From Dehalococcoidia bacterium (GTDB taxonomy: Bacteria; Chloroflexota; Dehalococcoidia; SM23-28-2; HRBIN24): 64,000 bases of DNA. Shown one piece after another: positions 8,697 through 15,976 of the stretch; the first letter of the stretch is position 1, and each line of letters starts with the position of its first letter. The translations under genes were made by a program, and so were the position numbers. The stretch covers positions 21,728-85,727 of the forward strand of contig JAVVHA010000008.1 in the NCBI GenBank assembly GCA_032249735.1, in the 5' to 3' direction. The notes beneath the pieces are model-generated. The model was not told where the DNA came from. It made no database searches and saw nothing but the letters and a program-made list of their open reading frames with translations.

Positions 8697-9173
8697 CTAC
8701 GGGGCAGGACGGCGCATGAGGCAGTGGCAGATGGCCACCGCCAGAGCATCGGCGGCATCGTCAGGGGTGGGGAGCTCCTGCAGGCGCAACATCTCCTGGA
8801 CTGAGGACTGGATGCGAGCCTTGTCGCCTCGGCCATAGCCGGTCACCACCCTCTTCACCTCCAGGGGCCGGTAGAGGGCGACTGGTATATCGGCCTGGGC
8901 GGCGGCGAGGAGGGCCATGGCCCGCACTTGGCCAATGGTCACGGCTGCCCGCACATGCCCCACGAAGAAGTCCTCCACGGCCACCTCGTGGGGGCGGTAG
9001 ATGGCGATAATCTGGGCGATGGCATCGTATAGCTGACGCAGGCGGTGAGAGAGGGGGAAACGACGCCGCAGGCGCCAGGTGCCATAGCCCAGGGGGCGTA
9101 GAGCCCCCCCGCCGTCCTCCACCACCCCCCAGCCGGTTACCGCGCTACCAGGGTCGATGCCCAGGACACGTAA
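8697..9173 (-). CDS. ruvC: crossover junction endodeoxyribonuclease RuvC
   Basis: RuvC resolves Holliday junctions together with RuvAB. The frame reads LRVLGIDPGSAVTGWGVVEDG at its start, with the first catalytic Asp in GIDPG, then VAVEDFFVG (catalytic Glu) and a C-terminal PDDAADALAVAICH (two more catalytic Asp). About 158 residues is the normal family size. No ATG, GTG or TTG precedes the conserved VLGIDPG; the codon at the position expected for the initiator is TTA (9173-9171). A GTG at 9128 or 9125 would remove the first catalytic Asp. The 5' end overlaps yebC by 37 bases in another frame, and the gene lies 21 bases before the protease-uvrB start, so a yebC-ruvC-uvrB transcript is likely. 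Confidence 0.85.
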   Translation of the reverse strand, partial: LRVLGIDPGSAVTGWGVVEDGGGALRPLGYGTWRLRRRFPLSHRLRQLYDAIAQIIAIYRPHEVAVEDFFVGHVRAAVTIGQVRAMALLAAAQADIPVALYRPLEVKRVVTGYGRGDKARIQSSVQEMLRLQELPTPDDAADALAVAICHCLMRRPAP

Positions 9174-9958
9174 GGCCCGAGACGTCCCTGCCCCCTCGCT
9201 AAGCGCTGGGCATACTCCACAAGGACGGCTTCCGGGAACTCGGCGTTGGAATAGACCCGCTGGACATCGTCCAACTCCTCCAAGGCGTCCAGCAGGCGCA
9301 AAACTTGCACGGCTGTTCGCTCGTCCAGGTGGACGGTGTTCTTGGGTACCATGGTCACCTCGGCGGAGGCCACCTGATAGCCGCGCTTCTCCATAACTTC
9401 CCGTAAGGAGGAGAGATGGGAAGGAGACGTGTATACCTCCACCCGCCGTCCCTCCACCTTGACGTCTTCGGCCCCTGCATCAATGGCCGCCAAAGCTACC
9501 TCATCGGGGTCCTGACCGGGGCCAGCCTCTATGACGATGGCCCCCCTCATCTCGAACTGCCAGCTGACGGAGCCCGTCTCCCCCAGGCTGCCACCATGAC
9601 GGGTCAGGACCTGGCGGATCTCGGAGATGGTGCGGTTGCGGTTATCGGTGAGGACATCCATCATGATGGCCACCCCACCAGGCCCATAACCCTCGAAGCG
9701 TACCTCCTGATAGTGGACGTCCTCAGACTCGGCGCCCACAGCCTTCTTGATGGCCCGCTCGATGGTGTCGGCGGGCATGTTGTGGTCCCTGGCCCGCTCG
9801 ATGGCCAGGCGCAGCCTGGGGTTTAGATCGGGGTCGGGGCCGCCCTGGCGGACGGCAACGGTGATCTCCCGCGCCAGCTTGGAGAATAGCTGGCCCCGCT
9901 TGGCATCGTTGGCCCATTTCTGCCTCTTGATCTGTGTCCAGTGGGAATGACCACCCAT
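9137..9958 (-). CDS. yebC: YebC/PmpR family protein
   Basis: The 273-residue product starts MGGHSHWTQIKRQKWAND and continues AKRGQLFSKLAREITVAVRQG, the signature start of the YebC/TACO1 family. The middle has GPGGVAIMMDVLTDNRNRT and GGSLGETGSVSWQFE, also canonical. Members act as transcriptional regulators or as translation factors that relieve ribosome stalling at proline stretches. The usual family end is reached near VYSNAEFPEAV; here about 25 further residues follow because the frame runs into the start of ruvC, overlapping it by 37 bases. The conserved yebC-ruvC neighbourhood supports the call. Confidence 0.93.
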   Translation of the reverse strand: MGGHSHWTQIKRQKWANDAKRGQLFSKLAREITVAVRQGGPDPDLNPRLRLAIERARDHNMPADTIERAIKKAVGAESEDVHYQEVRFEGYGPGGVAIMMDVLTDNRNRTISEIRQVLTRHGGSLGETGSVSWQFEMRGAIVIEAGPGQDPDEVALAAIDAGAEDVKVEGRRVEVYTSPSHLSSLREVMEKRGYQVASAEVTMVPKNTVHLDERTAVQVLRLLDALEELDDVQRVYSNAEFPEAVLVEYAQRLARGQGRLGPYVSWASTLVAR

Positions 9959-10025
9959 GGTGTATCCGCCTCCCAGGGTGCTTTTGCTACTCCTATTTTA
10001 GCACCGCCCCCGGGTGAAGGCCTGG

Positions 10026-10865
10026 CTAGGGCTCGATGAGCATATTATCAATAAGGCGGGCAGGACCAACGCGGGCCGCCACCAGCACCAGCGCTGGCCC
10101 CTCCACCCTCTGCAGCTCCTCCAACGTCTCTGGATGGGCAATGCTCACATAGTCCAGCTTCACCCCAGGGGCAGCACGGAAGAACTCCTCCAGGCGGTGG
10201 CGTAGCGCGGCCACATCGCGCAGGCCGCCCTTGACTAGCTCCTGAGCAAGACAGAGCCCCCTATAGAGGGCAAGGGCCTCCTCTCGTTCCTGAGGCGAGA
10301 GGTATGTGTTGCGGCTGGACATGGCCAGGCCATCGGGCTCCCTCACCGTGGGGCAGGGGACGACCTCCACCGGCAGGTTCAGGTCCTCCACCATGCGGCG
10401 GACGATACGCAGCTGCTGGGCGTCCTTCTCGCCAAAGTAGGCACGATGGGGCTGGACGATGTTAAAGAGCTTGGTCACCACCGTGGCCACACCCCGGAAG
10501 TGGCCGGGGCGGCTTTCCCCCTCTAGCCTCTCGGCCAAGGGGCCCTTCACCTCCACCCAGGTGCAGAAGCCCGGTGGATACACCTCGTCAGCGGTGGGGA
10601 TGAAGACCACGTCCACTCCAAGGGGCTCCAGGAGGGCCAGGTCGCGGGCTTCATCGCGGGGGTAACGCTGGTAGTCCTCCTGCGGCCCGAACTGGGTGGG
10701 GTTGACGAAGATGCTCACTACCACATGCTCGCACTCCTGGCGGGCCCGCCGCACCAGGGAAAGATGTCCCTCGTGCAGATACCCCATGGTGGGCACAAAC
10801 CCCACCATCCCAGACATATGGGAACGGGCCTCGCGCATCTGGGATATGGTGCGGGCCACCTGCAT
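10026..10865 (-). CDS. panC: pantothenate synthetase (pantoate-beta-alanine ligase)
   Basis: PanC joins pantoate and beta-alanine with ATP in the last step of pantothenate synthesis. The 279-residue product has VGFVPTMGYLHEGHLSLVRRA (the HxGH ATP site, residues about 21-41), VSIFVNPTQFGPQEDY, FGEKDAQQL and VREPDGLAMSSRNTYL (KMSKS-like SSRN). Length matches the family. It follows panB with a two-base gap, making it the last gene of panD-panB-panC. The ATG at 10865 directly follows the panB stop, so translational coupling is likely. Confidence 0.96.
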   Translation of the reverse strand: MQVARTISQMREARSHMSGMVGFVPTMGYLHEGHLSLVRRARQECEHVVVSIFVNPTQFGPQEDYQRYPRDEARDLALLEPLGVDVVFIPTADEVYPPGFCTWVEVKGPLAERLEGESRPGHFRGVATVVTKLFNIVQPHRAYFGEKDAQQLRIVRRMVEDLNLPVEVVPCPTVREPDGLAMSSRNTYLSPQEREEALALYRGLCLAQELVKGGLRDVAALRHRLEEFFRAAPGVKLDYVSIAHPETLEELQRVEGPALVLVAARVGPARLIDNMLIEP

Positions 10866-10867
10866 GC

Positions 10868-11713
10868 CTAGCTGCCAGCCAGGGCCAGCACTTCCTCCAA
10901 AACCTTCTCGTCCATGGAGTGGCTATGCTCAGGCCCCGGGAAGGACCCCTCCTGGACCTCCGCGGCGTACTGGGCCACGGCCTGCCGCGTCAGCTCCCCC
11001 AAGCGCAGGTACTGCTTGGCATGGCGAGGGACGAAGTCGGGGTAGAGGCCCAGGATGTCCTGCAACACCTGCACCTGGCCATCGCACCACGGGCCGGCGC
11101 CGATGCCGATGGTAGGGATGCGCACACGCTCGGTGATGGCGCGGGCCAAGGGGGCAGGCACGCTCTCCAAAACGATGGCGTATGCTCCCGCCTCCTCCAG
11201 AGCCAGGGCGTCCCTTATCAGCTTGGCCGCCTGCTCCTTGGTCTTGCCCCGCACATGGTAGCCCCCCAGCTGGTGGATGGACTGGGGGGTGAGGCCCAGA
11301 TGCCCCATAACGGGGATGCCCACCTGGGTGAGGCGACGCACCGTCTCCGCCACCTCTTCCCCTCCCTCCAGCTTGACCGACTGGGCGCCCCCCTCCTTGA
11401 GGAAACGAGCGGCGTTACGCAGGGCGTCCTCCGGGCTTATCTGGTAGCTCATGAAGGGCATGTCGGCCACCACGTGTGCCCGCCTGCTCCCCCGCACCAC
11501 AGCCTTGACGTGGTGCAGCATCTCCTCCATGGTCACGGGGATGGTGCTCTCATAGCCCAACATGACCATCCCCAGAGAGTCGCCCACCAACAAGACGTGC
11601 ACGCCCGCCTCGTCCAAGATGCGGGCCATGGAGTAGTCGTAGGCAGTGAGCATGACGATCTTCTCGCCCCGCCTCTTCATGGCCTTCAGGTCGCGTGTGG
11701 TTATGCGTGACAC
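10868..11713 (-). CDS. panB: 3-methyl-2-oxobutanoate hydroxymethyltransferase
   Basis: PanB transfers a hydroxymethyl group from methylene-THF to 2-oxoisovalerate, giving ketopantoate. From a GTG at 11713 the product is 281 residues, the family size: TTRDLKAMKRRGEKIVMLTAYDYS at the start, VLLVGDSLGMVMLGYEST (metal-binding Asp), VKLEGGEEVAE (catalytic Glu region), GHLGLTPQSIHQLGGY and PTIGIGAG. An AGGGGGTG sequence about seven bases upstream supports the GTG; the open frame further upstream overlaps panD and has no PanB similarity. The gene lies between panD and panC. Confidence 0.95.
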   Translation of the reverse strand: MSRITTRDLKAMKRRGEKIVMLTAYDYSMARILDEAGVHVLLVGDSLGMVMLGYESTIPVTMEEMLHHVKAVVRGSRRAHVVADMPFMSYQISPEDALRNAARFLKEGGAQSVKLEGGEEVAETVRRLTQVGIPVMGHLGLTPQSIHQLGGYHVRGKTKEQAAKLIRDALALEEAGAYAIVLESVPAPLARAITERVRIPTIGIGAGPWCDGQVQVLQDILGLYPDFVPRHAKQYLRLGELTRQAVAQYAAEVQEGSFPGPEHSHSMDEKVLEEVLALAGS

Positions 11714-11727
11714 CAGCTTGCACCCCC

Positions 11728-12090
11728 TCAGTGGGCGCCTGCCCTCTCCACTATGCGGTTGGCCTCGTCTACGTATACCAGGCGGGGTTGGTGGCGACGC
11801 GCCTCCTCCTCCTGCAGGGTCACGTAGCTGAGGACGATGACCACATCGCCCGGCCGCACCAGGTGGGCAGCGGCCCCGTTGATGCATACCTCCCCCGAGC
11901 CAGGGCGCCCTGGGATGGCATATGTCACCAGGCGAGCCCCATTAGTGACGTCCAGCACATGCACCTGTTCATGGGGCAAGATGTCGGCCGCCTCCATAAG
12001 CAGGGGGTCGATGGTAATGGAGCCCTCATAGTCGATGCGGGCATCGGTGACGCGGGCGCGGTGAATCTTGCTCTTGAGCAGCGTCCTCAC
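11728..12090 (-). CDS. panD: aspartate 1-decarboxylase
   Basis: PanD makes beta-alanine from aspartate and is a self-processing pyruvoyl enzyme. The 120-residue frame starting at GTG 12090 reads [20 protein letters not shown], then [20 protein letters not shown]. The Gly23-Ser24 bond in YEGS is the cleavage site, with Ser24 converted to the pyruvoyl group. RLVTYAIPG and [19 protein letters not shown] follow as in other PanD proteins. AGGGAGG nine bases upstream supports the GTG start. It is the first gene of panDBC, downstream of a terminator-containing leader. The C-terminus is slightly longer than in E. coli and basic. Confidence 0.95.
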   Translation of the reverse strand: MRTLLKSKIHRARVTDARIDYEGSITIDPLLMEAADILPHEQVHVLDVTNGARLVTYAIPGRPGSGEVCINGAAAHLVRPGDVVIVLSYVTLQEEEARRHQPRLVYVDEANRIVERAGAH

Positions 12091-12252
12091 TGCGGTCCCT
12101 CCCTCGCAGGATGAGAAAAAAGGCCCTCCCGCTGGCCGAGAGGGCATGGGCGTAGCCTTCTGGCCGTCTCGGCCCGCCGTCTGCGGGTCCAAGCGGATCG
12201 GGACATGAGGCCCATCCTTAGCTCATCGCCCCTGACTATGGGGTCGATGGCA
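12091..12252 (-). ncRNA. structured 5' leader of panDBC (candidate attenuator)
   Basis: About 160 bases separate the predicted transcription start from the panD GTG, and the segment has no open frame in the sense direction that resembles a protein. It can form several stems: GATGAG with CTCAT (12227-12204), a hairpin with arms GGaCCCGC and GCGGGCC separated by AGACG (about 12190-12171), and a terminal hairpin followed by six T residues. A leader ending in an intrinsic terminator ahead of a vitamin-synthesis gene is the layout of an attenuator. A conserved pan RNA motif is known before pantothenate genes in some Chloroflexi; whether this is an example was not tested. Confidence 0.45.
12115..12145 (-). 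terminator. intrinsic terminator within the panD leader
   Basis: On the minus strand GCCCTC (12145-12140) pairs with GAGGGC (12128-12123) around an inner CGGCCAGCGG segment, and is followed after one C by TTTTTT (12121-12116). It lies 25 bases before the panD start codon, so it would stop transcription before the operon unless an upstream structure prevents it. Confidence 0.65.
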
Positions 12253-12259
12253 CCTAAAA

Positions 12260-12286
12260 GATATACGCCCTGGACTACCTTGTCAA
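12260..12286 (-). promoter_or_regulatory. promoter for panDBC
   Basis: TTGACA (12286-12281, minus) is perfect and is followed after 15 bases by TATATC (12265-12260). The spacer is short but the hexamers are good, and the position leaves room for the structured leader before panD. Confidence 0.5.
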
Positions 12287-12309
12287 TAGGCTAGGAAACC
12301 TATCGGGCC

Positions 12310-12405
12310 AAGGCTATGGCCCCGGTGAAGAGGGCGTGTGCATAATGGTGGCAAGGGGCGTGGCCAGTGCAGAAGGCCCGCCCACTTGAGGCAGAAAGGG
12401 CCTTT
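12310..12405 (+). promoter_or_regulatory. GC-rich leader before cobT, possible cobalamin-riboswitch remnant or relative
   Basis: The stretch before cobT contains GGCCAGTG, then CAGAA, then GGCCCGCCCACT and GAGGCAG. This resembles the cobalamin-riboswitch core order (a CCAGTG arm, a CCCGCC segment, a CACTG-like arm and an AGGCAG-like tail), and the genes downstream make cobalamin. The match is partial and the canonical GCCACTG box is altered, so this is only a candidate. Confidence 0.25.
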
Positions 12406-12408
12406 CCC

Positions 12409-13467
12409 ATGGGCTATCTCCTAGAGCAAGTCATCGGGCGCGTAGGGAGCCTCGACGCATCGGCCATGGAGGAGGCACAGCGACGTCTGGACCGCCTCAC
12501 CAAGCCCCCAGGAAGCCTTGGGCGTCTAGAGGAGGTGGCCATATGGCTGGCAGGGGTCACGGGAAGAGTGCGCCAGCGGTTGGAGCGGCGGACGGTGATC
12601 CTCATGGCCGGCGACCACGGCGTGGTGGAGGAAGGGGTCTCAGCCTACCCCCAGAGGGTGACAGCCCAGATGGTGGCCAACTTCCTGCGGGGCGGGGCGG
12701 CCATCAACGTCCTGGCCCGCCAGGCGCGCGCCCACGTCCTGGTGGTGGATATAGGGGTGGCGGCAGAGCTACCCCAGGCCCCGGGGCTGATACAACGAAA
12801 GGTGGGCTGGGGCACCCGCAACATGGCCCACGGCCCGGCCATGCGCAGGGAGGAGGCCGTGCAGGCCGTGGAGACGGGCATGGAGGTGGCACGGGAGGAG
12901 ATAGGGCGAGGGGCCCAGCTCCTGGCCACTGGCGACATGGGCATCGGCAACACCACCATTGCTAGCGCCATCATAGCCGCCCTCACCGGGGCGCCAGTAG
13001 AGCAGGTGACGGGGCGAGGCACGGGCCTAGACGACCAAGCCCTGCGCCACAAGGTGAAGACCATCGAGCGCGCCCTGGCCGTCAACCGCCCCGACCCATC
13101 GGACCCTCTAGACGTCCTGGCCAAGGTGGGGGGGTATGAGGTGGCCGGGCTGGTGGGGGTCATCCTGGAGGGCGCCGCTCAGCGGGTGCCGGTCATTTTG
13201 GATGGCCTCATCTCGGGGGCGGCCGCTTTGGTGGCCGTGCGCCTCTGCCCGCAGGCGCGCCACTTCCTCCTGGCATCCCACCGCTCGGCGGAGCCCGGCC
13301 ATGGTTATGCCCTGGAGTCCATGGGCCTCCGCCCTCTGCTGGACCTGGATATGCGCCTGGGCGAGGGGACAGGGGCCTGCCTCGCCATGCACCTAGTAGA
13401 CGCCGCCCTGGCCCTGGTGGACGAGATGGCCACCTTCCAAGAGGCAGGGGTGGATGATAGGCTTTAG
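12409..13467 (+). CDS. cobT: nicotinate-nucleotide-dimethylbenzimidazole phosphoribosyltransferase
   Basis: CobT makes alpha-ribazole phosphate, the lower-ligand precursor of cobalamin. The product shows the family hallmarks: LDRLTKPPGSLGRLEEVA near residue 27, ILMAGDHGVVEEGVSAYP, LLATGDMGIGNTT (phosphate-binding GDMGIGNTT), VTGRGTGLDD, VILDGLISGAAALVA and the C-terminal LDLDMRLGEGTGACLA with the catalytic Glu. The ATG at 12409 is preceded by GAAAGGG at a good distance and gives 352 residues; a GTG at 12367 would add 14 residues. It overlaps cobS by 14 bases. Confidence 0.95.
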   Translation: MGYLLEQVIGRVGSLDASAMEEAQRRLDRLTKPPGSLGRLEEVAIWLAGVTGRVRQRLERRTVILMAGDHGVVEEGVSAYPQRVTAQMVANFLRGGAAINVLARQARAHVLVVDIGVAAELPQAPGLIQRKVGWGTRNMAHGPAMRREEAVQAVETGMEVAREEIGRGAQLLATGDMGIGNTTIASAIIAALTGAPVEQVTGRGTGLDDQALRHKVKTIERALAVNRPDPSDPLDVLAKVGGYEVAGLVGVILEGAAQRVPVILDGLISGAAALVAVRLCPQARHFLLASHRSAEPGHGYALESMGLRPLLDLDMRLGEGTGACLAMHLVDAALALVDEMATFQEAGVDDRL

Positions 13468-14218
13468 GGCCTTGGGGCCCCTCCTGGACGCCCTGGGGCT
13501 GCTCACGGTGCTGCCCGTGGGAAGGCGTCCCTTGGCGGCTCCCGCTGGCGCTACGACCCTCTTCTTTCCATTAGTAGGGGGTATGATAGGCGGCTTGCTA
13601 CTGGGCCTCGACTGGCTGCTGGGCCATGTCCTTCCAGGAGCCCCGAGGGCCGCCCTCGTGGTGGTGGCGTGGGCTATCGCCACCGGCGGCCTGCACCTGG
13701 ACGGGCTGGCGGATACCGCCGATGGCCTCATGGCGGGCGGCGACCGCAGGCGGCGTCTGGAGGCTATGGCCGACCCGCGGGTGGGGGCTTTTGGCGCTTT
13801 GGCGGTGGCAGGCCTCCTCCTTCTTAAGTGGTCGGCCCTAAGCCCCCTTCCGGGGCGCCTGCGCATGGGCGCCCTGGCGCTAGCACCAGCCTTGAGTAGG
13901 GCGGCGGCCCTCCTACCCATGGCCATCCTCCCCCCTGCCCGCTCTGCAGGGATGGGCGCAGAAGTCATGCGTCGTGTGGGGCTCGGCTCCGCCCTTTGGG
14001 TCAACGCTGGGGCAGCGGCCATAGCCCTTGCCCCTTTCTTCCCAGCCGGCCCCTCTCTGGCCGTATCAGCTGTTCTTGCAGCGCTGGGGGTGGCCTTCCT
14101 GGCCTACAGGCGCCTGGGGGGAGTGACGGGCGACGTGCTAGGGGCAGCCATAGAGCTAGGGGAAGCGGTCGTATTGCTTCTATGCGCCTCCTCCGTCGAT
14201 AGAAGGTGGCTACTATGA
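13454..14218 (+). CDS. cobS: adenosylcobinamide-GDP ribazoletransferase (cobalamin synthase)
   Basis: CobS is the membrane enzyme that joins adenosylcobinamide-GDP with alpha-ribazole, completing the nucleotide loop of cobalamin. The 254-residue product has several hydrophobic segments, GLHLDGLADTADGLMAGG (residues about 78-95, the metal-binding DxxADxxD-like motif) and RRLEAMADPRVGAFGALAV, both diagnostic. TRRLGGVTGDVLGA-like sequence near the C-terminus also fits. It overlaps cobT by 14 bases upstream and cobU by ATGA downstream, so the three are one translation-coupled unit. Confidence 0.93.
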   Translation: MIGFRALGPLLDALGLLTVLPVGRRPLAAPAGATTLFFPLVGGMIGGLLLGLDWLLGHVLPGAPRAALVVVAWAIATGGLHLDGLADTADGLMAGGDRRRRLEAMADPRVGAFGALAVAGLLLLKWSALSPLPGRLRMGALALAPALSRAAALLPMAILPPARSAGMGAEVMRRVGLGSALWVNAGAAAIALAPFFPAGPSLAVSAVLAALGVAFLAYRRLGGVTGDVLGAAIELGEAVVLLLCASSVDRRWLL

Positions 14219-14784
14219 CGCTGACGATGATCACAGGGGGTGCACGCAGCGGTAAATCGGCCTATGGTGTGGCCCTAGCCCAGACCCTAGCCAGGGGGCG
14301 CCCGGTCTTCTTTGTGGCCACCGCCCAGCCCCTGGACGAGGAGATGGCCCAGCGCATTCGCCGCCACCGGCAGTTGCGCCCTCCTGAGTGGGTCACCATT
14401 GAGGAGCCCCTGCACCCCGCCCAGGCCATTGAATCCCGCGTCCCTTCCGGGGCGGTGGTGGTGCTGGACTGTCTCACCACGTGGCTGGGCAACCTTTTCC
14501 ATCACCGGCTAGGGGAGACAGGGCCCCACAGCTCAAGGCAGGCGGAGGAGCTGCGCCGACTGGCCCTAGCGGAGACCGATGCCCTGTGTCGGCTCCCATA
14601 TTCCCGCGCCCTAGACCTGGTGGTGATTACCAATGAGGTGGGCCTTGGCCTGGTGCCCGAGTCTCCCCTGGCCCGCCTATACCGCGACCTCCTAGGAGAG
14701 GTGAACCAGGTGCTGGCACGTCAGGCCGACCGTCTGGTGCTGATGGTGGCGGGCATCCCCCTAGCGGTGAAGAACAACCCCTGA
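14215..14784 (+). CDS. cobU: adenosylcobinamide kinase / guanylyltransferase
   Basis: CobU phosphorylates adenosylcobinamide and adds GMP, preparing it for CobS. The 189-residue product begins [20 protein letters not shown] (Walker A GARSGKS), contains [13 protein letters not shown] and [21 protein letters not shown], the conserved NEVG segment, and [21 protein letters not shown]. The ATG (14215) overlaps the cobS TGA as ATGA; a GTG nine bases further upstream is the alternative. It ends the cobTSU unit; no other cobalamin genes follow. Confidence 0.95.
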   Translation: MTLTMITGGARSGKSAYGVALAQTLARGRPVFFVATAQPLDEEMAQRIRRHRQLRPPEWVTIEEPLHPAQAIESRVPSGAVVVLDCLTTWLGNLFHHRLGETGPHSSRQAEELRRLALAETDALCRLPYSRALDLVVITNEVGLGLVPESPLARLYRDLLGEVNQVLARQADRLVLMVAGIPLAVKNNP

Positions 14785-14886
14785 GGCCTACACGCTAGGG
14801 ACCACCCTCTAAACGCGCCAGTGGTTTTCCCTATGCCTCGCCCCCCCTTGGGGTAACCCCGCCCTTGTGAGGGCAAAAAAATTTGG

Positions 14887-14958
14887 AGCGGAAGACGGGA
14901 TTCGAACCCGCGACCTCCTCCTTGGCAAGGAGGCGCGCTACCGCTGCGCCACTTCCGC
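14887..14958 (-). tRNA. tRNA-Gly (GCC)
   Basis: The minus strand gives acceptor GCGGAAG / CTTCCGC, D arm GCGC, anticodon stem CCTCC / GGAGG with loop TTGCCAA (anticodon GCC) and a TTCGAAT T-loop. CC follows the discriminator T, but CCA is not fully encoded. A run of T residues follows the 3' end. Confidence 0.97.
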
Positions 14959-14969
14959 TCCTGACCTGG

Positions 14970-15053
14970 TGCCGAGGGCGGGATTTGAACCCGCACGCCC
15001 TTGCGGGCACCGCCCCCTCAAGGCGGCGCGTCTGCCTATTCCGCCACCTCGGC
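14970..15053 (-). tRNA. tRNA-Leu (GAG)
   Basis: Acceptor GCCGAGG / CCTCGGC, anticodon stem CCGCC / GGCGG with loop TTGAGGG (anticodon GAG), a long variable arm (TGCCCGCAAGGGCGT) and T-loop TTCAAAT define a class II leucine tRNA. It lies 11 bases before tRNA-Gly, so the two are probably cotranscribed. Confidence 0.96.
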
Positions 15054-15070
15054 ACGGGCGGCCAATTACT

Positions 15071-15098
15071 AAGATAGCGTCCTTGGCCAACATGTCAA
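15071..15098 (-). promoter_or_regulatory. promoter for the Leu-Gly tRNA unit
   Basis: TTGACA (15098-15093, minus) and TATCTT (15076-15071) are separated by 16 bases, ending 17 bases before the 5' end of tRNA-Leu. Confidence 0.65.
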
Positions 15099-15295
15099 TC
15101 CCCAGGGGGCCACAGCTGAGGTGGCCTCGCCACTACCCAGGGCCAGAGAGGCCCCCGCCTCGCTAGGGGGAGATGGACGGCGCCTGGCCAGCAAATCTAG
15201 AATAGAACCCGAGGGGAGTCGCCAAGGGCAAAACTCCCCGTTCACGCCAGGGGCGACACCGCCTCATAAGGTGCCATCTGCCTTGTGGCCCAAGA

Positions 15296-15383
15296 GGAGG
15301 GGTGCCGGAGCGGCTGAACGGGGCGGTCTCGAAAACCGCTAGGGGCCCCGTGCCCCTCGTGGGTTCGAATCCCACCCCCTCCG
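15296..15383 (+). tRNA. tRNA-Ser (CGA)
   Basis: Acceptor GGAGGGG / CCCCTCC, D arm with GCCGGAGCGGCTGAACGGGG, anticodon stem GCGGT / ACCGC with loop CTCGAAA (anticodon CGA), a long variable arm and T-loop TTCGAAT mark a serine tRNA. Discriminator G at 15383; CCA not encoded. Confidence 0.96.
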
Positions 15384-15409
15384 CCACGAGAGGCAGGGGC
15401 TTGCACACC

Positions 15410-15498
15410 GGAGGGGTGCCGGAGCGGCTGAACGGGCGCGCCTGGAGAGCGCGTGTGCCTCACCATGGGCACCGTGGGTTCGAATCCCACCCCCTCCG
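15410..15498 (+). tRNA. tRNA-Ser (GGA)
   Basis: This copy shares acceptor, D arm and T arm with the neighbouring tRNA-Ser but has anticodon stem GCGCG-type pairing with loop CTGGAGA (anticodon GGA) and a different long variable arm (GTGTGCCTCACCATGGGCACC). The pair clearly arose by duplication. Confidence 0.96.
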
Positions 15499-15590
15499 CC
15501 ACAACATAAGACCCCATAGCCGCTAAAGCCGCTAACGCTTAAAGGGGCAGACAGGGAAGGGTCAAGAGGGATTCCTGGATAGGTTAATTT

Positions 15591-15665
15591 TGGCTCCCCG
15601 GGCAGGACTCGAACCTGCAACCTGGCGGTTAACAGCCGCCCGCTCTACCATTGAGCTACCGGGGA
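15591..15665 (-). tRNA. tRNA-Asn (GTT)
   Basis: Acceptor TCCCCGG / CCGGGGA, D arm GCTC / GAGC, anticodon stem GGCGG / CCGCC with loop CTGTTAA (anticodon GTT), T-loop TTCGAGT, discriminator G and an encoded CCA (15593-15591). Last gene of an apparent Leu-Gln-Asn unit read leftwards. Confidence 0.97.
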
Positions 15666-15678
15666 GCACATACGATGC

Positions 15679-15752
15679 TGGCTGCGGAGCCAGGATTCGA
15701 ACCTGGACCAAGGGATCCAAAGTCCCCTGTGCTACCGTTACACCACTCCGCA
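15679..15752 (-). tRNA. tRNA-Gln (TTG)
   Basis: Acceptor TGCGGAG / CTCCGCA, anticodon stem GGGGA / TCCCT with loop CTTTGGA (anticodon TTG), T-loop TTCGAAT, discriminator G and an encoded CCA. It lies between tRNA-Leu and tRNA-Asn on the same strand. Confidence 0.96.
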
Positions 15753-15776
15753 GCCCGAATTCAGCATATCCCCTCT

Positions 15777-15865
15777 TGGTGCCGGAGGCCGGACTCGAAC
15801 CGGCACGAGGGCGGCCCCTCAGCAGATTTTGAGTCTGCCGCGTCTACCTGTTCCGCCACTCCGGC
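15777..15865 (-). tRNA. tRNA-Leu (CAA)
   Basis: Acceptor GCCGGAG / CTCCGGC, anticodon stem GCAGA / TCTGC with loop CTCAAAA (anticodon CAA), a long variable arm, T-loop TTCGAGT and an encoded CCA. It is the first gene of a three-tRNA minus-strand unit. Confidence 0.96.
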
Positions 15866-15878
15866 CTCGCCGTCTTTT

Positions 15879-15906
15879 ATTATAGCCCGCATCCTCCACT
15901 GGGCAA
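15879..15906 (-). promoter_or_regulatory. promoter for the Leu-Gln-Asn tRNA unit
   Basis: TTGCCC (15906-15901, minus) and a perfect TATAAT (15884-15879) lie 16 bases apart, 13 bases before tRNA-Leu. Confidence 0.7.
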
Positions 15907-15915
15907 GGACGGGCC

Positions 15916-15944
15916 TTGACAGGGAGACGGCAGGGCCTTAGCCT
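15916..15944 (+). promoter_or_regulatory. candidate promoter for the SRPBCC gene
   Basis: A perfect TTGACA (15916-15921) is followed after exactly 17 bases by TAGCCT (15939-15944), 32 bases before the ATG at 15977. The -10 is weak but is the same hexamer seen at the same spacing elsewhere in this window. Confidence 0.4.
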
Positions 15945-15976
15945 CCCCTCTTGGCGACGACCTGCTGGAGGACGCT

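Noticed and set aside
12091..12106. AGGGAGGGACCGCAG before panD resembles the T-box consensus AGGGTGGNACCGCG.
   Set aside because: The T-box sequence belongs before the terminator, in the antiterminator; here it is after it and is explained by the panD ribosome binding site.
14865..14887. GCCCTTGTGAGGGC next to seven A residues, like a terminator.
   Set aside because: On neither strand does the stem come before a T run; on the minus strand the T run precedes the stem, so it is not a standard terminator.
15296..15498. Near-identical tRNA-Ser copies as a possible integrase attachment site.
   Set aside because: Different anticodons and variable arms mark a normal tRNA duplication, and no integrase gene is present.
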